Positions 16,729 to 25,316 of a stretch of 64,000 nt of DNA are shown here, piece by piece; position 1 is the stretch's first letter, and each line of letters begins with the position of its first letter. Below the pieces are notes generated by a model. It searched no databases, was not told where the DNA came from, and was given only the letters and a program-made list of their open reading frames with translations. A program made the position numbers and the translations under genes. The stretch comes from DATLNM01 sp035536775. GTDB taxonomy: Bacteria > Actinomycetota > CADDZG01 > WHSQ01. The stretch is taken from contig DATLNM010000045.1 of assembly GCA_035536775.1 (NCBI GenBank), forward strand, positions 1 to 64,000, read 5' to 3'.

Positions 16729-18285
16729 CTACTCGGCAGAAGGCCGCCCGAACCAGTTGGTCAACGCATCGGGGAGCCCCGTCTGAGTTAGCTCGCCAAC
16801 CCAGGCCACATATCCATCGGGCCGGATCAACACGGCTGTGGGAGCAGGGACCGCGCCGATCACCGGAAGCTCCCACGGACCGTCATGGGTGGCATCGATC
16901 ATCTGAATCCGATCGGCCCACGGCCCTATGTCAAAACGAGATGGCGACGGCGCCGGAAGCGACGCCAATACCGCCCTTGGCGGAGCCATCGCCCCGGGCT
17001 CACCGAGGTTGAGCAGCACAGGCCGAGCGTCGTGCAGCAACGTGAACACGCGTCGCGGGCCGTCGGCGGTAACCAGGTCGAGGTCGGGCATGCGCCGGCC
17101 AAGCAGCGGGTGTCCCTCGCCGAGGTCGTAATGGATGTCCAGACCCGACAACATCCCGGCGTACCGCTTGCGCGGCTCGTCCATGCTCAACAGCTCGGCC
17201 ATGGTGGCGCGCAACGCCTCGAGGCGAGCGTCGGCCGGGCGCATGAGCGCGGTCTGCGCCATCGTGTTGCTCAACACGCGGGCCGCGACCGGGTGGCGCT
17301 CAGCGTGGTACGTGTCGAGGAGACTTTCCGGCGAGATCCCTTTGACGACCTGGGCCAGCTTCCACCCGAGGTTCACCGCATCCTGCACACCGGTGTTGAG
17401 GCCCTGTCCACCGGCCGGGTAATGCACGTGTGCGGCGTCGCCCGCCAAGAGCACTCGCCCCTCCCGGTAGGACGCCGCCTGCCGCGACATATCGGTGAAC
17501 CTGGTGATCCAGGTGGGACTGTGGATCCCGTAATCGGTCCCGTAGACGGTGATGAGAGCCTCGCGGAGATCACTTAGCGTCGGTTCGGTCGAGGGTGCGG
17601 GTTGTCTTTCGGTCACCATGACCCCTACCGGGCCCTCATCCGCGTACACGATCTCGCCGTCTCGGATCTCGTACTCCACACGGTTGAAGGCATGGGCGCC
17701 CAGTTCGTCTTGGCGGATCCCCAATTCCGGCTCCTCGGCCACCTCGACCTGGGCCAGCAGCGAACTGGTCGTCGCATCCCAGCCGGGGAACTCGATGCCG
17801 GCTGTTTTTCGGACCAGGCTGCGGCCTCCGTCGCACCCGACGAGATAGCGCGCCCGTAGCGGCCCCCCGTCGGACAGCTCGATGTCGACGCTGGTCTCGT
17901 TCTGAACGAAGCCAGTCACGTCGCGTCCGCGATAGATCGGAACCGCAAGCTCTTCCACCCACCCGGCGAGGATGCGCTCGATGTGGTTCTGCCACAGCCC
18001 CAGGCCGTAGGGGTGCCGGGAGGGAAAGTCGCTCATGTCGAGACGGATGAACGCGAAACCCTGGACCTGCGCCACCTGCCCCTCCGAGAGGAACCGATCG
18101 GCGATGCCACGCTGATCCAGGATCTCGATGGTGCGTGAGTGCAGACCGCCTGCGCGCGACCCGGGGAGGTCTTGGTTCGGGCGTCGCTCGACGATGGCAA
18201 CGTCTACGTTCGCCAGGGCAAGCTCGCCGGCCAACATCAGCCCCGTGGGACCTCCGCCCGCGATCACGACCGCGTGCTCCGTCAT
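16729..18285 (-). CDS. FAD-dependent aromatic monooxygenase (Rox/TetX-like class A flavin hydroxylase)
   Basis: A 518-residue class A flavin monooxygenase using NAD(P)H and oxygen. FAD-binding GGGPTG (10-15), the DG motif CDGGRS (about 151-156) and the GD motif LLAGDAAHVHYPAGG (about 279-293) are intact, and a C-terminal thioredoxin-like domain ends with LIRPDGYVAW. The HPYGLG segment and overall layout resemble rifampicin monooxygenases and polyketide hydroxylases, so it might inactivate an aromatic antibiotic, but phenol hydroxylases share these motifs. No pathway genes surround it. It begins 10 bases before the lepA stop on the same strand, so it lies downstream of lepA. Confidence 0.88.
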   Translation of the reverse strand: MTEHAVVIAGGGPTGLMLAGELALANVDVAIVERRPNQDLPGSRAGGLHSRTIEILDQRGIADRFLSEGQVAQVQGFAFIRLDMSDFPSRHPYGLGLWQNHIERILAGWVEELAVPIYRGRDVTGFVQNETSVDIELSDGGPLRARYLVGCDGGRSLVRKTAGIEFPGWDATTSSLLAQVEVAEEPELGIRQDELGAHAFNRVEYEIRDGEIVYADEGPVGVMVTERQPAPSTEPTLSDLREALITVYGTDYGIHSPTWITRFTDMSRQAASYREGRVLLAGDAAHVHYPAGGQGLNTGVQDAVNLGWKLAQVVKGISPESLLDTYHAERHPVAARVLSNTMAQTALMRPADARLEALRATMAELLSMDEPRKRYAGMLSGLDIHYDLGEGHPLLGRRMPDLDLVTADGPRRVFTLLHDARPVLLNLGEPGAMAPPRAVLASLPAPSPSRFDIGPWADRIQMIDATHDGPWELPVIGAVPAPTAVLIRPDGYVAWVGELTQTGLPDALTNWFGRPSAE

Positions 18286-18295
18286 CGCAGAACCA

Positions 18296-20107
18296 TCATC
18301 CAGACTCGCCCGGATCTACGCGCAGTGCCTCGATGAACGCCGACTGCGGAACCTCGACTGATCCGATCTGCTTCATCTTCTTCTTGCCCTCTTTCTGCTT
18401 CTCGAGGAGCTTGCGTTTACGCGTGACGTCTCCTCCGTAGCACTTGGCGATGACATCTTTGCGTTTGGCGCGCACGGTCTCGCGCGCGATGACGCGAGAG
18501 CCGATCGCGGCTTGTATGGGCACGTCGAACATCTGCCGTGGGATCAGCTTGCGCAGGCGCTCGGTCATCGTCTTGCCGTAGTCATAAGCCTTGTCTCGGT
18601 GAACGATCGTCGAGAACGCATCGACGGGCTGCTCGTTGAGCAAGACATCGACCTTCACGAGATTGGAAGCGTTGAGGCCGACGGGCTCGTAGTCAAGCGA
18701 TGCATAGCCTTTGGTCTTGCTCTTCAACTGATCAAAGAAGTCGAAAATGATCTCGCCGAGCGGCATGTGGTAGCGGATCTCGACCCTCTCGGTGGAGAGG
18801 TAATGCATCTCTTTGAGCTGGCCGCGCCGTTCCTGACACAGCTGCATGATCGTCCCCACGTACTCGGACGGTGAGACGACCATGACGGAGACGTACGGCT
18901 CCGAGATCTCGTTGATCGTTCCGGGATCGGGCATATCGGTCGGATTGCGGATGATCCTCTTGGCGCCGTCGGTGAGCTCGATCTCGTAGCCGACCGAAGG
19001 AGCGGTCGCTATCAGCGAGAGATTGAATTCGCGCTCGAGGCGTTCGCGCACGATCTCCATATGCAGGAGTCCGAGGAAGCCGCAGCGGAAGCCGAAGCCG
19101 AGGGCGGTGGACGACTCGGGCTCGTACGCGAGCGCCGCATCGTTGAGCTTGAGCTTCTCGAGCGCGTCGCGAAGAAGAGGGAACTCGTCGCCGTCGATCG
19201 GATAGATGCCGGCGAACACCATCGGCTTGGGCTCGCGGTAACCGGGCAGGGCTTCTGTCGCCGGCTCGGCGCGTGACGTGATCGTGTCGCCGACCTTGGC
19301 GAGCGAGACCTCCTTGATGCCCGCGATCAGGTAACCGACCCCACCTGTGTCGAGCGCATCCACTGGTGTCGGATCCGGTGACAGGACCCCGATCTCATCC
19401 GCATCCACATCGGCTCCAGCGATCATGAAGCGGATCGCCTGACGGCGCTCCAGACGTCCGTCGATGACCCTGAGGTACGCGATCACCCCCCGGTAGGAGT
19501 CGTAGGTCGAGTCGAAGACGAGCGCTCGCAATGGCGCGTTCGGGTCCCCGCTCGGTGGGGGCACCTTGGCCACGATCATCTCGAGGAGGTCCGGGATGCC
19601 CTCGCCGGTCTTGGCCGAGATGCGAAGCACATCGCCTTCATCGCACCCGATGAGGGCTGCCATCTCGGCCGCGAACTTCTCGGGCTGCGCCGCTGGAAGG
19701 TCGATCTTGTTGAGGATCGGGATGATCTCCAGTCCCGCGTCGATCGCGAGATAGAGGTTGGTGAGGGTCTGCGCCTCGATCCCCTGAGCTGCATCGACGA
19801 GTAACAGCACCCCATCGCACGCGGCCAGGGATCTGGAGACCTCGTAGCCGAAATCGACATGGCCGGGGGTATCGATGAGATTGATCTCGTACTTCTCGCC
19901 GTCGGCGGCCTTGTACTCCATCCGCACGGCCGCGGCCTTGATGGTGATGCCACGCTCCCGCTCGAGGTCCATGCGGTCGAGGTACTGCGCCCGCATGTCT
20001 CTATCGGAGACGGTCCCCGTGAGCTGCAGCAGGCGGTCGGACAGCGTGCTTTTGCCGTGGTCGATGTGCGCGATCACCGCGATAGCACGCTGGTGCGCGA
20101 TGTCCAT
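18296..20107 (-). CDS. lepA: Elongation factor 4 (LepA)
   Basis: A 603-residue ribosome-associated GTPase that acts in back-translocation or 30S assembly. G1 is AHIDHGKS (13-20), G2/G3 ERGITIKA and DTPGHVDF, G4 NKID; the LepA-specific C-terminal domain ends with [17 protein letters not shown]. The frame is open to 20161, overlapping the rpsT start, but ATG at 20107 ([20 protein letters not shown]) fits family N-termini and has TACCTT seven bases upstream, implying a leaderless mRNA. It is divergent from rpsT. Confidence 0.96.
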   Translation of the reverse strand: MDIAHQRAIAVIAHIDHGKSTLSDRLLQLTGTVSDRDMRAQYLDRMDLERERGITIKAAAVRMEYKAADGEKYEINLIDTPGHVDFGYEVSRSLAACDGVLLLVDAAQGIEAQTLTNLYLAIDAGLEIIPILNKIDLPAAQPEKFAAEMAALIGCDEGDVLRISAKTGEGIPDLLEMIVAKVPPPSGDPNAPLRALVFDSTYDSYRGVIAYLRVIDGRLERRQAIRFMIAGADVDADEIGVLSPDPTPVDALDTGGVGYLIAGIKEVSLAKVGDTITSRAEPATEALPGYREPKPMVFAGIYPIDGDEFPLLRDALEKLKLNDAALAYEPESSTALGFGFRCGFLGLLHMEIVRERLEREFNLSLIATAPSVGYEIELTDGAKRIIRNPTDMPDPGTINEISEPYVSVMVVSPSEYVGTIMQLCQERRGQLKEMHYLSTERVEIRYHMPLGEIIFDFFDQLKSKTKGYASLDYEPVGLNASNLVKVDVLLNEQPVDAFSTIVHRDKAYDYGKTMTERLRKLIPRQMFDVPIQAAIGSRVIARETVRAKRKDVIAKCYGGDVTRKRKLLEKQKEGKKKMKQIGSVEVPQSAFIEALRVDPGESG

Positions 20108-20114
20108 ATGGGGA

Positions 20115-20120
20115 AAGGTA
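20115..20120 (-). promoter_or_regulatory. -10 element of lepA, leaderless
   Basis: TACCTT on the minus strand, then seven bases, then the lepA ATG; no purine-rich ribosome-binding site is present. Confidence 0.6.
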
Positions 20121-20133
20121 GCAGGGGGTCTGT

Positions 20134-20139
20134 TACTCT
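20134..20139 (+). promoter_or_regulatory. -10 element of rpsT, leaderless
   Basis: TACTCT, then eight bases without a Shine-Dalgarno, then the rpsT ATG. Together with the lepA element 14 bases away it forms a back-to-back leaderless promoter pair. Confidence 0.6.
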
Positions 20140-20147
20140 TCGCCGTC

Positions 20148-20405
20148 ATGGCAAACATCAAGAGTCAGATCAAGCGCAACAAGCAGAACGAGATCGCGCG
20201 TCAGGCGAACAAGGCGACCCGTTCGGCTCTGAAGACGCGCGTAAAGACCTTCCTATCTACAGCTGAATCGGGCGACAAGGCCGCGGCGGAGACGACCTAC
20301 AGAGAAGCAGCACGTGCCTTGGACAAGGCCGCTTCCAAAGGCGTAATCCACAAGAACACCGCTGCGAACAAGAAGTCCCGTCTCGCTAAGAAGCTGAACG
20401 CCTAA
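20148..20405 (+). CDS. rpsT: 30S ribosomal protein S20
   Basis: An 85-residue basic helical protein that binds 16S rRNA early in 30S assembly. The start [15 protein letters not shown] and the [20 protein letters not shown] segment are diagnostic. It diverges from lepA, and its stop codon overlaps the convergent holA stop: the bases CTAA at 20402-20405 serve both. No terminator is visible between them. Its ATG is preceded by a -10-like hexamer and no Shine-Dalgarno. Confidence 0.98.
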   Translation: MANIKSQIKRNKQNEIARQANKATRSALKTRVKTFLSTAESGDKAAAETTYREAARALDKAASKGVIHKNTAANKKSRLAKKLNA

Positions 20406-21331
20406 CCGACGATCGTGACGACGGCCCGCTCGAGGGCCGCCCGCGACGCAGCTTCCCCGGCTCCGCTTTTCAGCTCGACATCGGTCTCCGATAGGAGCTG
20501 CATCGCCGCGACCAGCTCGTCCTCGCGGTAGGACCTCGACTGACGGTGAAGTCTCTCCGCGCGCCACCCCGGAAGGCCGAGCGCCTCTTCGATGCCGCGC
20601 GCGCCTCCATCGACGTGGGGCCTGGCGTGGAGCATCCGCCGGACTTGACCGGTCAGCGCGCCGAATATGACCAGCGGCTCATCACCTTGGTCGAACAACC
20701 GACGTAACGCCGCCATCGCAACCGCCAGCTTCCTATCCCCCACCCCATCGGTGAACGCGTAGATACGTTCATCGGAAAGTCGCGGGAACATCTGCTTCAC
20801 CTGGGCGGCCCCGACGAGGGATTCGTCGTCGAACGTCTGGAGTTGCTCGAGGGCGTTGTCCAGATCGCGCAACTCGGTCCCGACCGCGTCGATCAAGGCC
20901 CAACACGCGCGATCGTCGAGCTTGAGGCCGTGGACACGCCCGCGCTCACGTACCCAAGTCGCCAACTTGCGGCCCTTCGGGGTCTCCAGCGCGATGACGG
21001 CACCCACGGCGCGGACCGCGGCTTCGAGTTTGGTCTTGCCCGACGACAACAAGACCAACGTCGAGTGCCCCGCGGGCGCGGCTAGGTAGTCTTCGATAGC
21101 CGCGATCTGATCTTTCTTGAGACCCGCCACATCACGAACCATCACGAGGCGCGTGCCACCGAGCAACGACGGGGTCTGGAGCGCGCCGATGACGTCGGCG
21201 GGCTCGAGACCAGAATCGAACGATGCCTCAGACAACGTGTCGGCACCGGTCTCGGCGCGGATCCGATCGAGCGCTTCCTCGGCTGAGAACGGGTCGCCGA
21301 CGAGGAGATAGACGCGCGGTGCCTCGCTCAT
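20402..21331 (-). CDS. holA: DNA polymerase III subunit delta
   Basis: A 309-residue clamp-loader delta subunit that opens the beta clamp. The N-terminal segment [17 protein letters not shown] and the [18 protein letters not shown] stretch match HolA, and the C-terminal helical collar has the usual pattern. The family does not hydrolyse ATP. Start ATG overlaps the stop of the upstream 71-residue gene as ATGA. Last gene of the comEA-comEC-small proteins-holA series, and convergent with rpsT. Confidence 0.94.
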   Translation of the reverse strand: MSEAPRVYLLVGDPFSAEEALDRIRAETGADTLSEASFDSGLEPADVIGALQTPSLLGGTRLVMVRDVAGLKKDQIAAIEDYLAAPAGHSTLVLLSSGKTKLEAAVRAVGAVIALETPKGRKLATWVRERGRVHGLKLDDRACWALIDAVGTELRDLDNALEQLQTFDDESLVGAAQVKQMFPRLSDERIYAFTDGVGDRKLAVAMAALRRLFDQGDEPLVIFGALTGQVRRMLHARPHVDGGARGIEEALGLPGWRAERLHRQSRSYREDELVAAMQLLSETDVELKSGAGEAASRAALERAVVTIVG

Positions 21332-21543
21332 CGCTCTTCGCTCCCCGCGTCCGCGGAGTCGAGACCCATCTCGTAGGCAAGCTCGCCGTCATCGAGCAGC
21401 GCGACCGACGCGCCGCCGTCGGCAAGCAAGCGCTCCCACTCCGCGGCGATCCAGGTCTCGGCCTCGTCCCTGCTGACGAACGCGTCGGACCGCGAGGTCT
21501 CGTCACCGGACGCCGAACGGATCGACCATCGCCAGCTCGTCAT
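21328..21543 (-). CDS. Conserved small hypothetical protein (71 aa)
   Basis: A 71-residue acidic protein starting MTSWRWSIRSASGDE with the stretches FVSRDEAETWIAAEW and ELAYEMGLDS. I recognise the pattern as a small hypothetical common in actinobacteria, with no known function. The ATGA overlap with holA and five-base spacing from the membrane protein gene support expression. No signal peptide or membrane segment. Confidence 0.75.
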   Translation of the reverse strand: MTSWRWSIRSASGDETSRSDAFVSRDEAETWIAAEWERLLADGGASVALLDDGELAYEMGLDSADAGSEER

Positions 21544-21547
21544 GGCA

Positions 21548-21940
21548 TCACGCTAGACCGAACAGCAGCATCGAGAGCGCCATCACGGTCCCTCCGACCA
21601 CCACACCCCACACCGCGACCGCCCACGAGGATGTCGACTCGAAGTCCCCGTGCTCGCGCGCGATCGTTGCCACCAGACCGCGCCGCTCGCCTGCACCCTC
21701 TCTCTCTCTGCCGGCTCCCCGGGATGTGGCGCGGCGGGCGGTTGCCCAGCCCTCCTCAGGCTCGGTCGCGCCGAGCAATCCCATCCCGAGGACGGTCATC
21801 CCGGCGAGGAGCAACCCGCTCGCGATCCCGTACAGCAGCAGCTTGTCGGCCACGAGGGCGAACAACACGCCCAGGGCCGCGCCGATCGCCGAGGTCACGA
21901 GGGTCGACAGCGCGAGGATGCGCGGGCTCCACAGTTTCAT
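21548..21940 (-). CDS. Small membrane protein of unknown function
   Basis: A 130-residue protein with two adjacent N-terminal hydrophobic segments (about 8-32 and 36-55: ALSTLVTSAIGAALGVLF and LLYGIASGLLLAGMTVLG), a charged loop (60-95) rich in Arg and Glu, and a C-terminal hydrophobic segment (about 105-128). Not assigned to a family. Its first 185 bases overlap the 3' end of the comEC frame in another phase. The hydrophobic pattern and the downstream spacing of four bases to the 71-residue gene favour it as real. Confidence 0.65.
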   Translation of the reverse strand: MKLWSPRILALSTLVTSAIGAALGVLFALVADKLLLYGIASGLLLAGMTVLGMGLLGATEPEEGWATARRATSRGAGREREGAGERRGLVATIAREHGDFESTSSWAVAVWGVVVGGTVMALSMLLFGLA

Positions 21941-23279
21941 CCGCCCGACGATAGCGCGCCGCGTCCGACCGCCGAGGAGAGGCGACCGAGGCGACCGCCG
22001 CGCCGAGAACCACCGCCCCGGCGGCGATCCCGATACTGCGCGGCATGGCCGCCGACGCCCACGGGAGCCCGCCGAAGGTGTCGCCGACCCACAGCACATA
22101 CCGGGCCGGCACCGCCGCGAGATCGGCGAGCATCTCGGACACCACAGGCGAGACGATGCCCACCACTCCTGAAAGGAGCCCGAGCACGGTCACCGGCACG
22201 ACCGCGGGCGCGGCCAGGACGTTCGTCACTGGAGCAACGACCGAGACCTCGCCGAACGTCCCTATGAGCACCGGTGCGACGGCGGCCTGAGCAGCCAGAG
22301 TCATGGCGAGCGGCATCGCTATCGCGCCGGGTACGCGCTCGAGGCGCCGGGCGATCGCACCGCTCCAGATCACGATGCCGGCCGTGGCCGCGACGGAGAG
22401 GTGCAAACCGACGGAGTCGACCAGGGTCGGACGCACAGCGATGAGCACGATGCAGGCGACCGGAAGCACATGCAGAGGCGCCGTTCGCATGCCCCCAAGT
22501 AGGGCGAGCGACGCGATCGCGCCCATCGTCGCTGCGCGCAACACGCTCGGATCAGGACCGACGACGGCAACATAGACGACGAGCAGCAACACCCCGCCGA
22601 TAACCCGCGCCCGCAACGACCGGCGTCCGAAGGCCCACGACCCCGCTGCAACGATCAACGCGACGTTACTTCCAGAAACCGCGACCAGATGCGCTAGGCC
22701 CGACGCTCGGAGCCGGTCGAGCGTCGCTTCGCCCATCCCCGAGGTATCCCCGATCGACAACCCTCCGATGAGTGCAGCCTGGTCGGGATGCAAGTCTTGT
22801 GTCCCATCGCGCAGTGCCATCCGGACGCGCCGGGCGATCCACGGCAGCCCTGGTCTGACGCCGACGACCCCTACCGAACGCGCGTGAAGCTCGGCATCCA
22901 CTCCGTCGCCAGCGAGGGATGACTCGAACGCGGAACGTCCCAACGGCACGAGCCATCCGTGGGCCACTACGAGCGTTCCGACAGAAGCCGGCGCTTCTCG
23001 TAGCGCAACGGTTGCACCCGGATCGACGACGCGTCCCGCGCCGCATTCGAGGGCGTCGGCGCGCACCAAGGCCACATCGCCACGCGTTTCCAGCACGGTG
23101 CCGCGGAGGTCACAGGTCGGCACCGAGCGAGCGAGGACAGCCACCAACGAAGCCTCGGAGCGCGCGGTCGCTGCCAGCGCCCCGGCCGCCCCCGACAGGA
23201 GCACCAGACCGACGATAGCGATGGCTCGGCGCCGCACACACACGAGAACGACGCCGCCCGCAGCACTTCCCAGGCCCAA
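21756..23279 (-). CDS. comEC: ComEC/Rec2-family competence channel, no metallo-hydrolase domain
   Basis: A membrane channel for DNA uptake. The 507-residue frame holds an N-terminal OB-like part (about 35-130) and the Competence domain with about eight hydrophobic segments and the hallmark HLVAVSGSNVALI. The C-terminal metallo-beta-lactamase domain found in many ComECs is absent. The last 60 residues are Arg-rich and overlap the next gene, so the native end may be functionally unimportant. The start is TTG at 23279, yet an in-frame hydrophobic stretch (LWGACGGLAAGAWLGV) continues upstream towards comEA without a canonical start. comEA lies directly upstream. Confidence 0.85.
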   Translation of the reverse strand: MGLGSAAGGVVLVCVRRRAIAIVGLVLLSGAAGALAATARSEASLVAVLARSVPTCDLRGTVLETRGDVALVRADALECGAGRVVDPGATVALREAPASVGTLVVAHGWLVPLGRSAFESSLAGDGVDAELHARSVGVVGVRPGLPWIARRVRMALRDGTQDLHPDQAALIGGLSIGDTSGMGEATLDRLRASGLAHLVAVSGSNVALIVAAGSWAFGRRSLRARVIGGVLLLVVYVAVVGPDPSVLRAATMGAIASLALLGGMRTAPLHVLPVACIVLIAVRPTLVDSVGLHLSVAATAGIVIWSGAIARRLERVPGAIAMPLAMTLAAQAAVAPVLIGTFGEVSVVAPVTNVLAAPAVVPVTVLGLLSGVVGIVSPVVSEMLADLAAVPARYVLWVGDTFGGLPWASAAMPRSIGIAAGAVVLGAAVASVASPRRSDAARYRRADETVEPAHPRAVDPRDLGDRRGPGRVVRPRGRQAAAVRDRERVAPRRDDRPRDGIARRDRA

Positions 23280-23362
23280 CGAGGGTGGCGCGTCGACCCC
23301 CAGCCACGCGCCGGCCGCAAGGCCCCCGCACGCGCCCCACAGCGCGGCGAGCGATGAGCCGG

Positions 23363-23998
23363 CTAGATGGCGATATAGGGCCTGATCGCGTCGAGCGTCG
23401 CCGGTCCGATGCCGGCGACCTCGAGGATCTGGTCGACCGAGGTGAACAGCCCCACCTCCTCCCGGTACGAGACGATCGCTGCGGCCTTCGTCGGCCCGAT
23501 GCCCGGGATCGTCTCGAGCTCCGCAGGTGAGGCGGTGTTGAGGTTCACGATGTGCGGTCCTGCAGGCGACGACGAGACCCCCTCTGCCGGCGTGGCGGCA
23601 CCGCCGCGCGTCGGGACCAGGATCTTCTGGCCGTCACTCAGGATCTCGGCGAGATTCAAAAGGTCGAGGTCACCTCGGCGCGACGCCCCGCCGGCCGCAG
23701 CGACGGCATCCGCAACACGCGCTCCGGACGGCAGCTCGTAGAGCCCGCTGTGTCTGACCGCGCCCGCCACGTGAACGAGCACGGTCGACTCGAGCGCCCC
23801 CGTTGGCTCGGTGGACGGAGCGACCACCGCTTCCATCGCGGGCGGAGCGATCTGTGCAGGGGCCCCCCGACCCGACACGACGACGGCGAGGAGAACGACC
23901 GCGACGACTCCGGTCCCGATCATCCATCTGTCGCGGCGGCCGCCGGCGAGCTCCTCGAGCCGATCGCGCCAGGTGACGGGGATGTCGATCTCCTGCAC
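23363..23998 (-). CDS. comEA: ComEA-like DNA-binding protein, SLBB and HhH
   Basis: A 211-residue membrane-anchored DNA receptor for natural transformation. One hydrophobic segment (about 28-45, MIGTGVVAVVLLAVVVSG) anchors it; a SLBB domain (about 72-135) and a C-terminal helix-hairpin-helix pair follow (NLNTASPAELETIPGIG and LEVAGIGPATLDAI). GTG at 23998 is chosen because GAAGG lies eight bases before it; upstream frame is unlike the family and overlaps the divergent gene. comEC lies downstream. Confidence 0.9.
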   Translation of the reverse strand: MQEIDIPVTWRDRLEELAGGRRDRWMIGTGVVAVVLLAVVVSGRGAPAQIAPPAMEAVVAPSTEPTGALESTVLVHVAGAVRHSGLYELPSGARVADAVAAAGGASRRGDLDLLNLAEILSDGQKILVPTRGGAATPAEGVSSSPAGPHIVNLNTASPAELETIPGIGPTKAAAIVSYREEVGLFTSVDQILEVAGIGPATLDAIRPYIAI

Positions 23999-24073
23999 GG
24001 AGGAACCTTCGAACCGGGCGCGCCGGGCGAGTGTGGCCGGACTCACTCGCCGGACAGATGCTGTGCACCGTGC

Positions 24074-24079
24074 CACAAT
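24074..24079 (+). promoter_or_regulatory. Possible -10 element, leaderless acetyltransferase
   Basis: CACAAT six bases before the ATG at 24086, one mismatch from TANNNT, with no Shine-Dalgarno. Confidence 0.4.
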
Positions 24080-24085
24080 CGCCGG

Positions 24086-25309
24086 ATGTCGATCACGTTG
24101 CGGAACATCACGGCCGAAGAGGTCGAGGCCTTCCTCGTTACCTGCGAGGGCGCATTCGGTCACACCCTACGCGCCGAAGAGCTGCCCCGGTTGCAACGCA
24201 TCGTGGAACCCGACCGCTCCGTCGTCGCGGTCGATGACGACACCATGGTGGCGACCTCGGGCGCCTACTCCTTCACGTTCAGCATCCCGGGCGGGCAGAT
24301 CGCGGGGGCCGGAGTGACGATGGTCGGGGTCCTGCCTACGCATCGTCGTCAAGGGATCCTCACGCGCATGATGACCGAGCAGCTCGCCGATATCCATCAG
24401 CGCGGCGAGGCGATCGCCGTCCTTTGGGCATCTGAGGCCTCTATCTATCAGCGATTCGGTTACGGCCTCGGCGCGTGGCATCTCGACATCACCGTGCAAC
24501 GGGATCGCGCACACTGGCGTGTTCCACCATCGGGGCGCGGGCGCGCGCGTCTGGTGCAACATGAGGAGGCCCTCAAGGTTCTTCCCGGCATCTACGACCG
24601 GGTGCAGCCGACGATCCCCGGGATGTTCGCGCGCTCCGAGACGTGGTGGGACACGCACAGATTGCCCGACGACGAGCACATGCGCGAGGGCGGCGGACCG
24701 ATGTTCCGCGCCGTTATCGAGATCGACGGTGTGCCCGAGGCGTACGCCTTGTATCGGATCCACAGCGAATGGCGGGAGGGCGGGCCCGCGGGGAAGCTCG
24801 AGGTCGTGGAGGTGCTCGCGACGACGCCTGAGGCCTACGGAGAGGCTTGGCGCTACGTCTTCGGTGTCGATCTCGTGCAGACGATCCACACGTACTGGGA
24901 GCCCGCCGACAGCCCGTTGCAGATGATGCTCCTGGAGCCGGGACGTCTGCGGGGGACGCTGAGCGATTCGCTATGGGTGCGCATCGTCGACGTCCCCGGC
25001 GCGCTCGAAGCCCGATCGTTCGCGACCAACGAGGCGCTCGTGCTCGGGATAGAGGACCCCGTCTGCCCATGGAACGAAGGAACCTGGCGCCTCACCAGTC
25101 AGGGAGGTGGGGCCGTTGCCGAGCGCACCGACGCCGCCCCCGACATCACCCTTGGGATCGCCGACCTCGGCGCGACCTACCTCGGTGGCGTGCGATGGAC
25201 GCAGCTTGCAGCGGCACGCCGGGTGGTCGAGCACACGTCTGGTGCGCTCGTACGCGCCGATGCGATGTTCGTAACTCCGCGGGCTCCATGGTGCCCGGAG
25301 ATCTTCTAG
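24086..25309 (+). CDS. Eis-like GNAT N-acetyltransferase
   Basis: A 407-residue protein with the three-part Eis layout: N-terminal GNAT with the acetyl-CoA loop VGVLPTHRRQGIL (about 76-88), a second GNAT-like domain, and a C-terminal sterol-carrier-like domain (about 300-405). Mycobacterial Eis acetylates aminoglycosides and protein lysines; the protein's C-terminal carboxylate (here Phe) takes part in catalysis in that family. ATG at 24086 starts MSITLRNITAEEVEAF; the frame is open upstream but antisense to comEA. Convergent with leuS, seven bases apart. Confidence 0.88.
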   Translation: MSITLRNITAEEVEAFLVTCEGAFGHTLRAEELPRLQRIVEPDRSVVAVDDDTMVATSGAYSFTFSIPGGQIAGAGVTMVGVLPTHRRQGILTRMMTEQLADIHQRGEAIAVLWASEASIYQRFGYGLGAWHLDITVQRDRAHWRVPPSGRGRARLVQHEEALKVLPGIYDRVQPTIPGMFARSETWWDTHRLPDDEHMREGGGPMFRAVIEIDGVPEAYALYRIHSEWREGGPAGKLEVVEVLATTPEAYGEAWRYVFGVDLVQTIHTYWEPADSPLQMMLLEPGRLRGTLSDSLWVRIVDVPGALEARSFATNEALVLGIEDPVCPWNEGTWRLTSQGGGAVAERTDAAPDITLGIADLGATYLGGVRWTQLAAARRVVEHTSGALVRADAMFVTPRAPWCPEIF

Positions 25310-25316
25310 GACCGCG

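Noticed and set aside
20108..20161. Longer LepA N-terminus overlapping rpsT
   Set aside because: The extra residues are not conserved, and the 20107 start has a fitting -10 element; the overlap would cover the rpsT start.
24000..24163. Longer ComEA N-terminus
   Set aside because: The upstream residues overlap the divergent acetyltransferase and lack similarity; GTG at 23998 has a Shine-Dalgarno.
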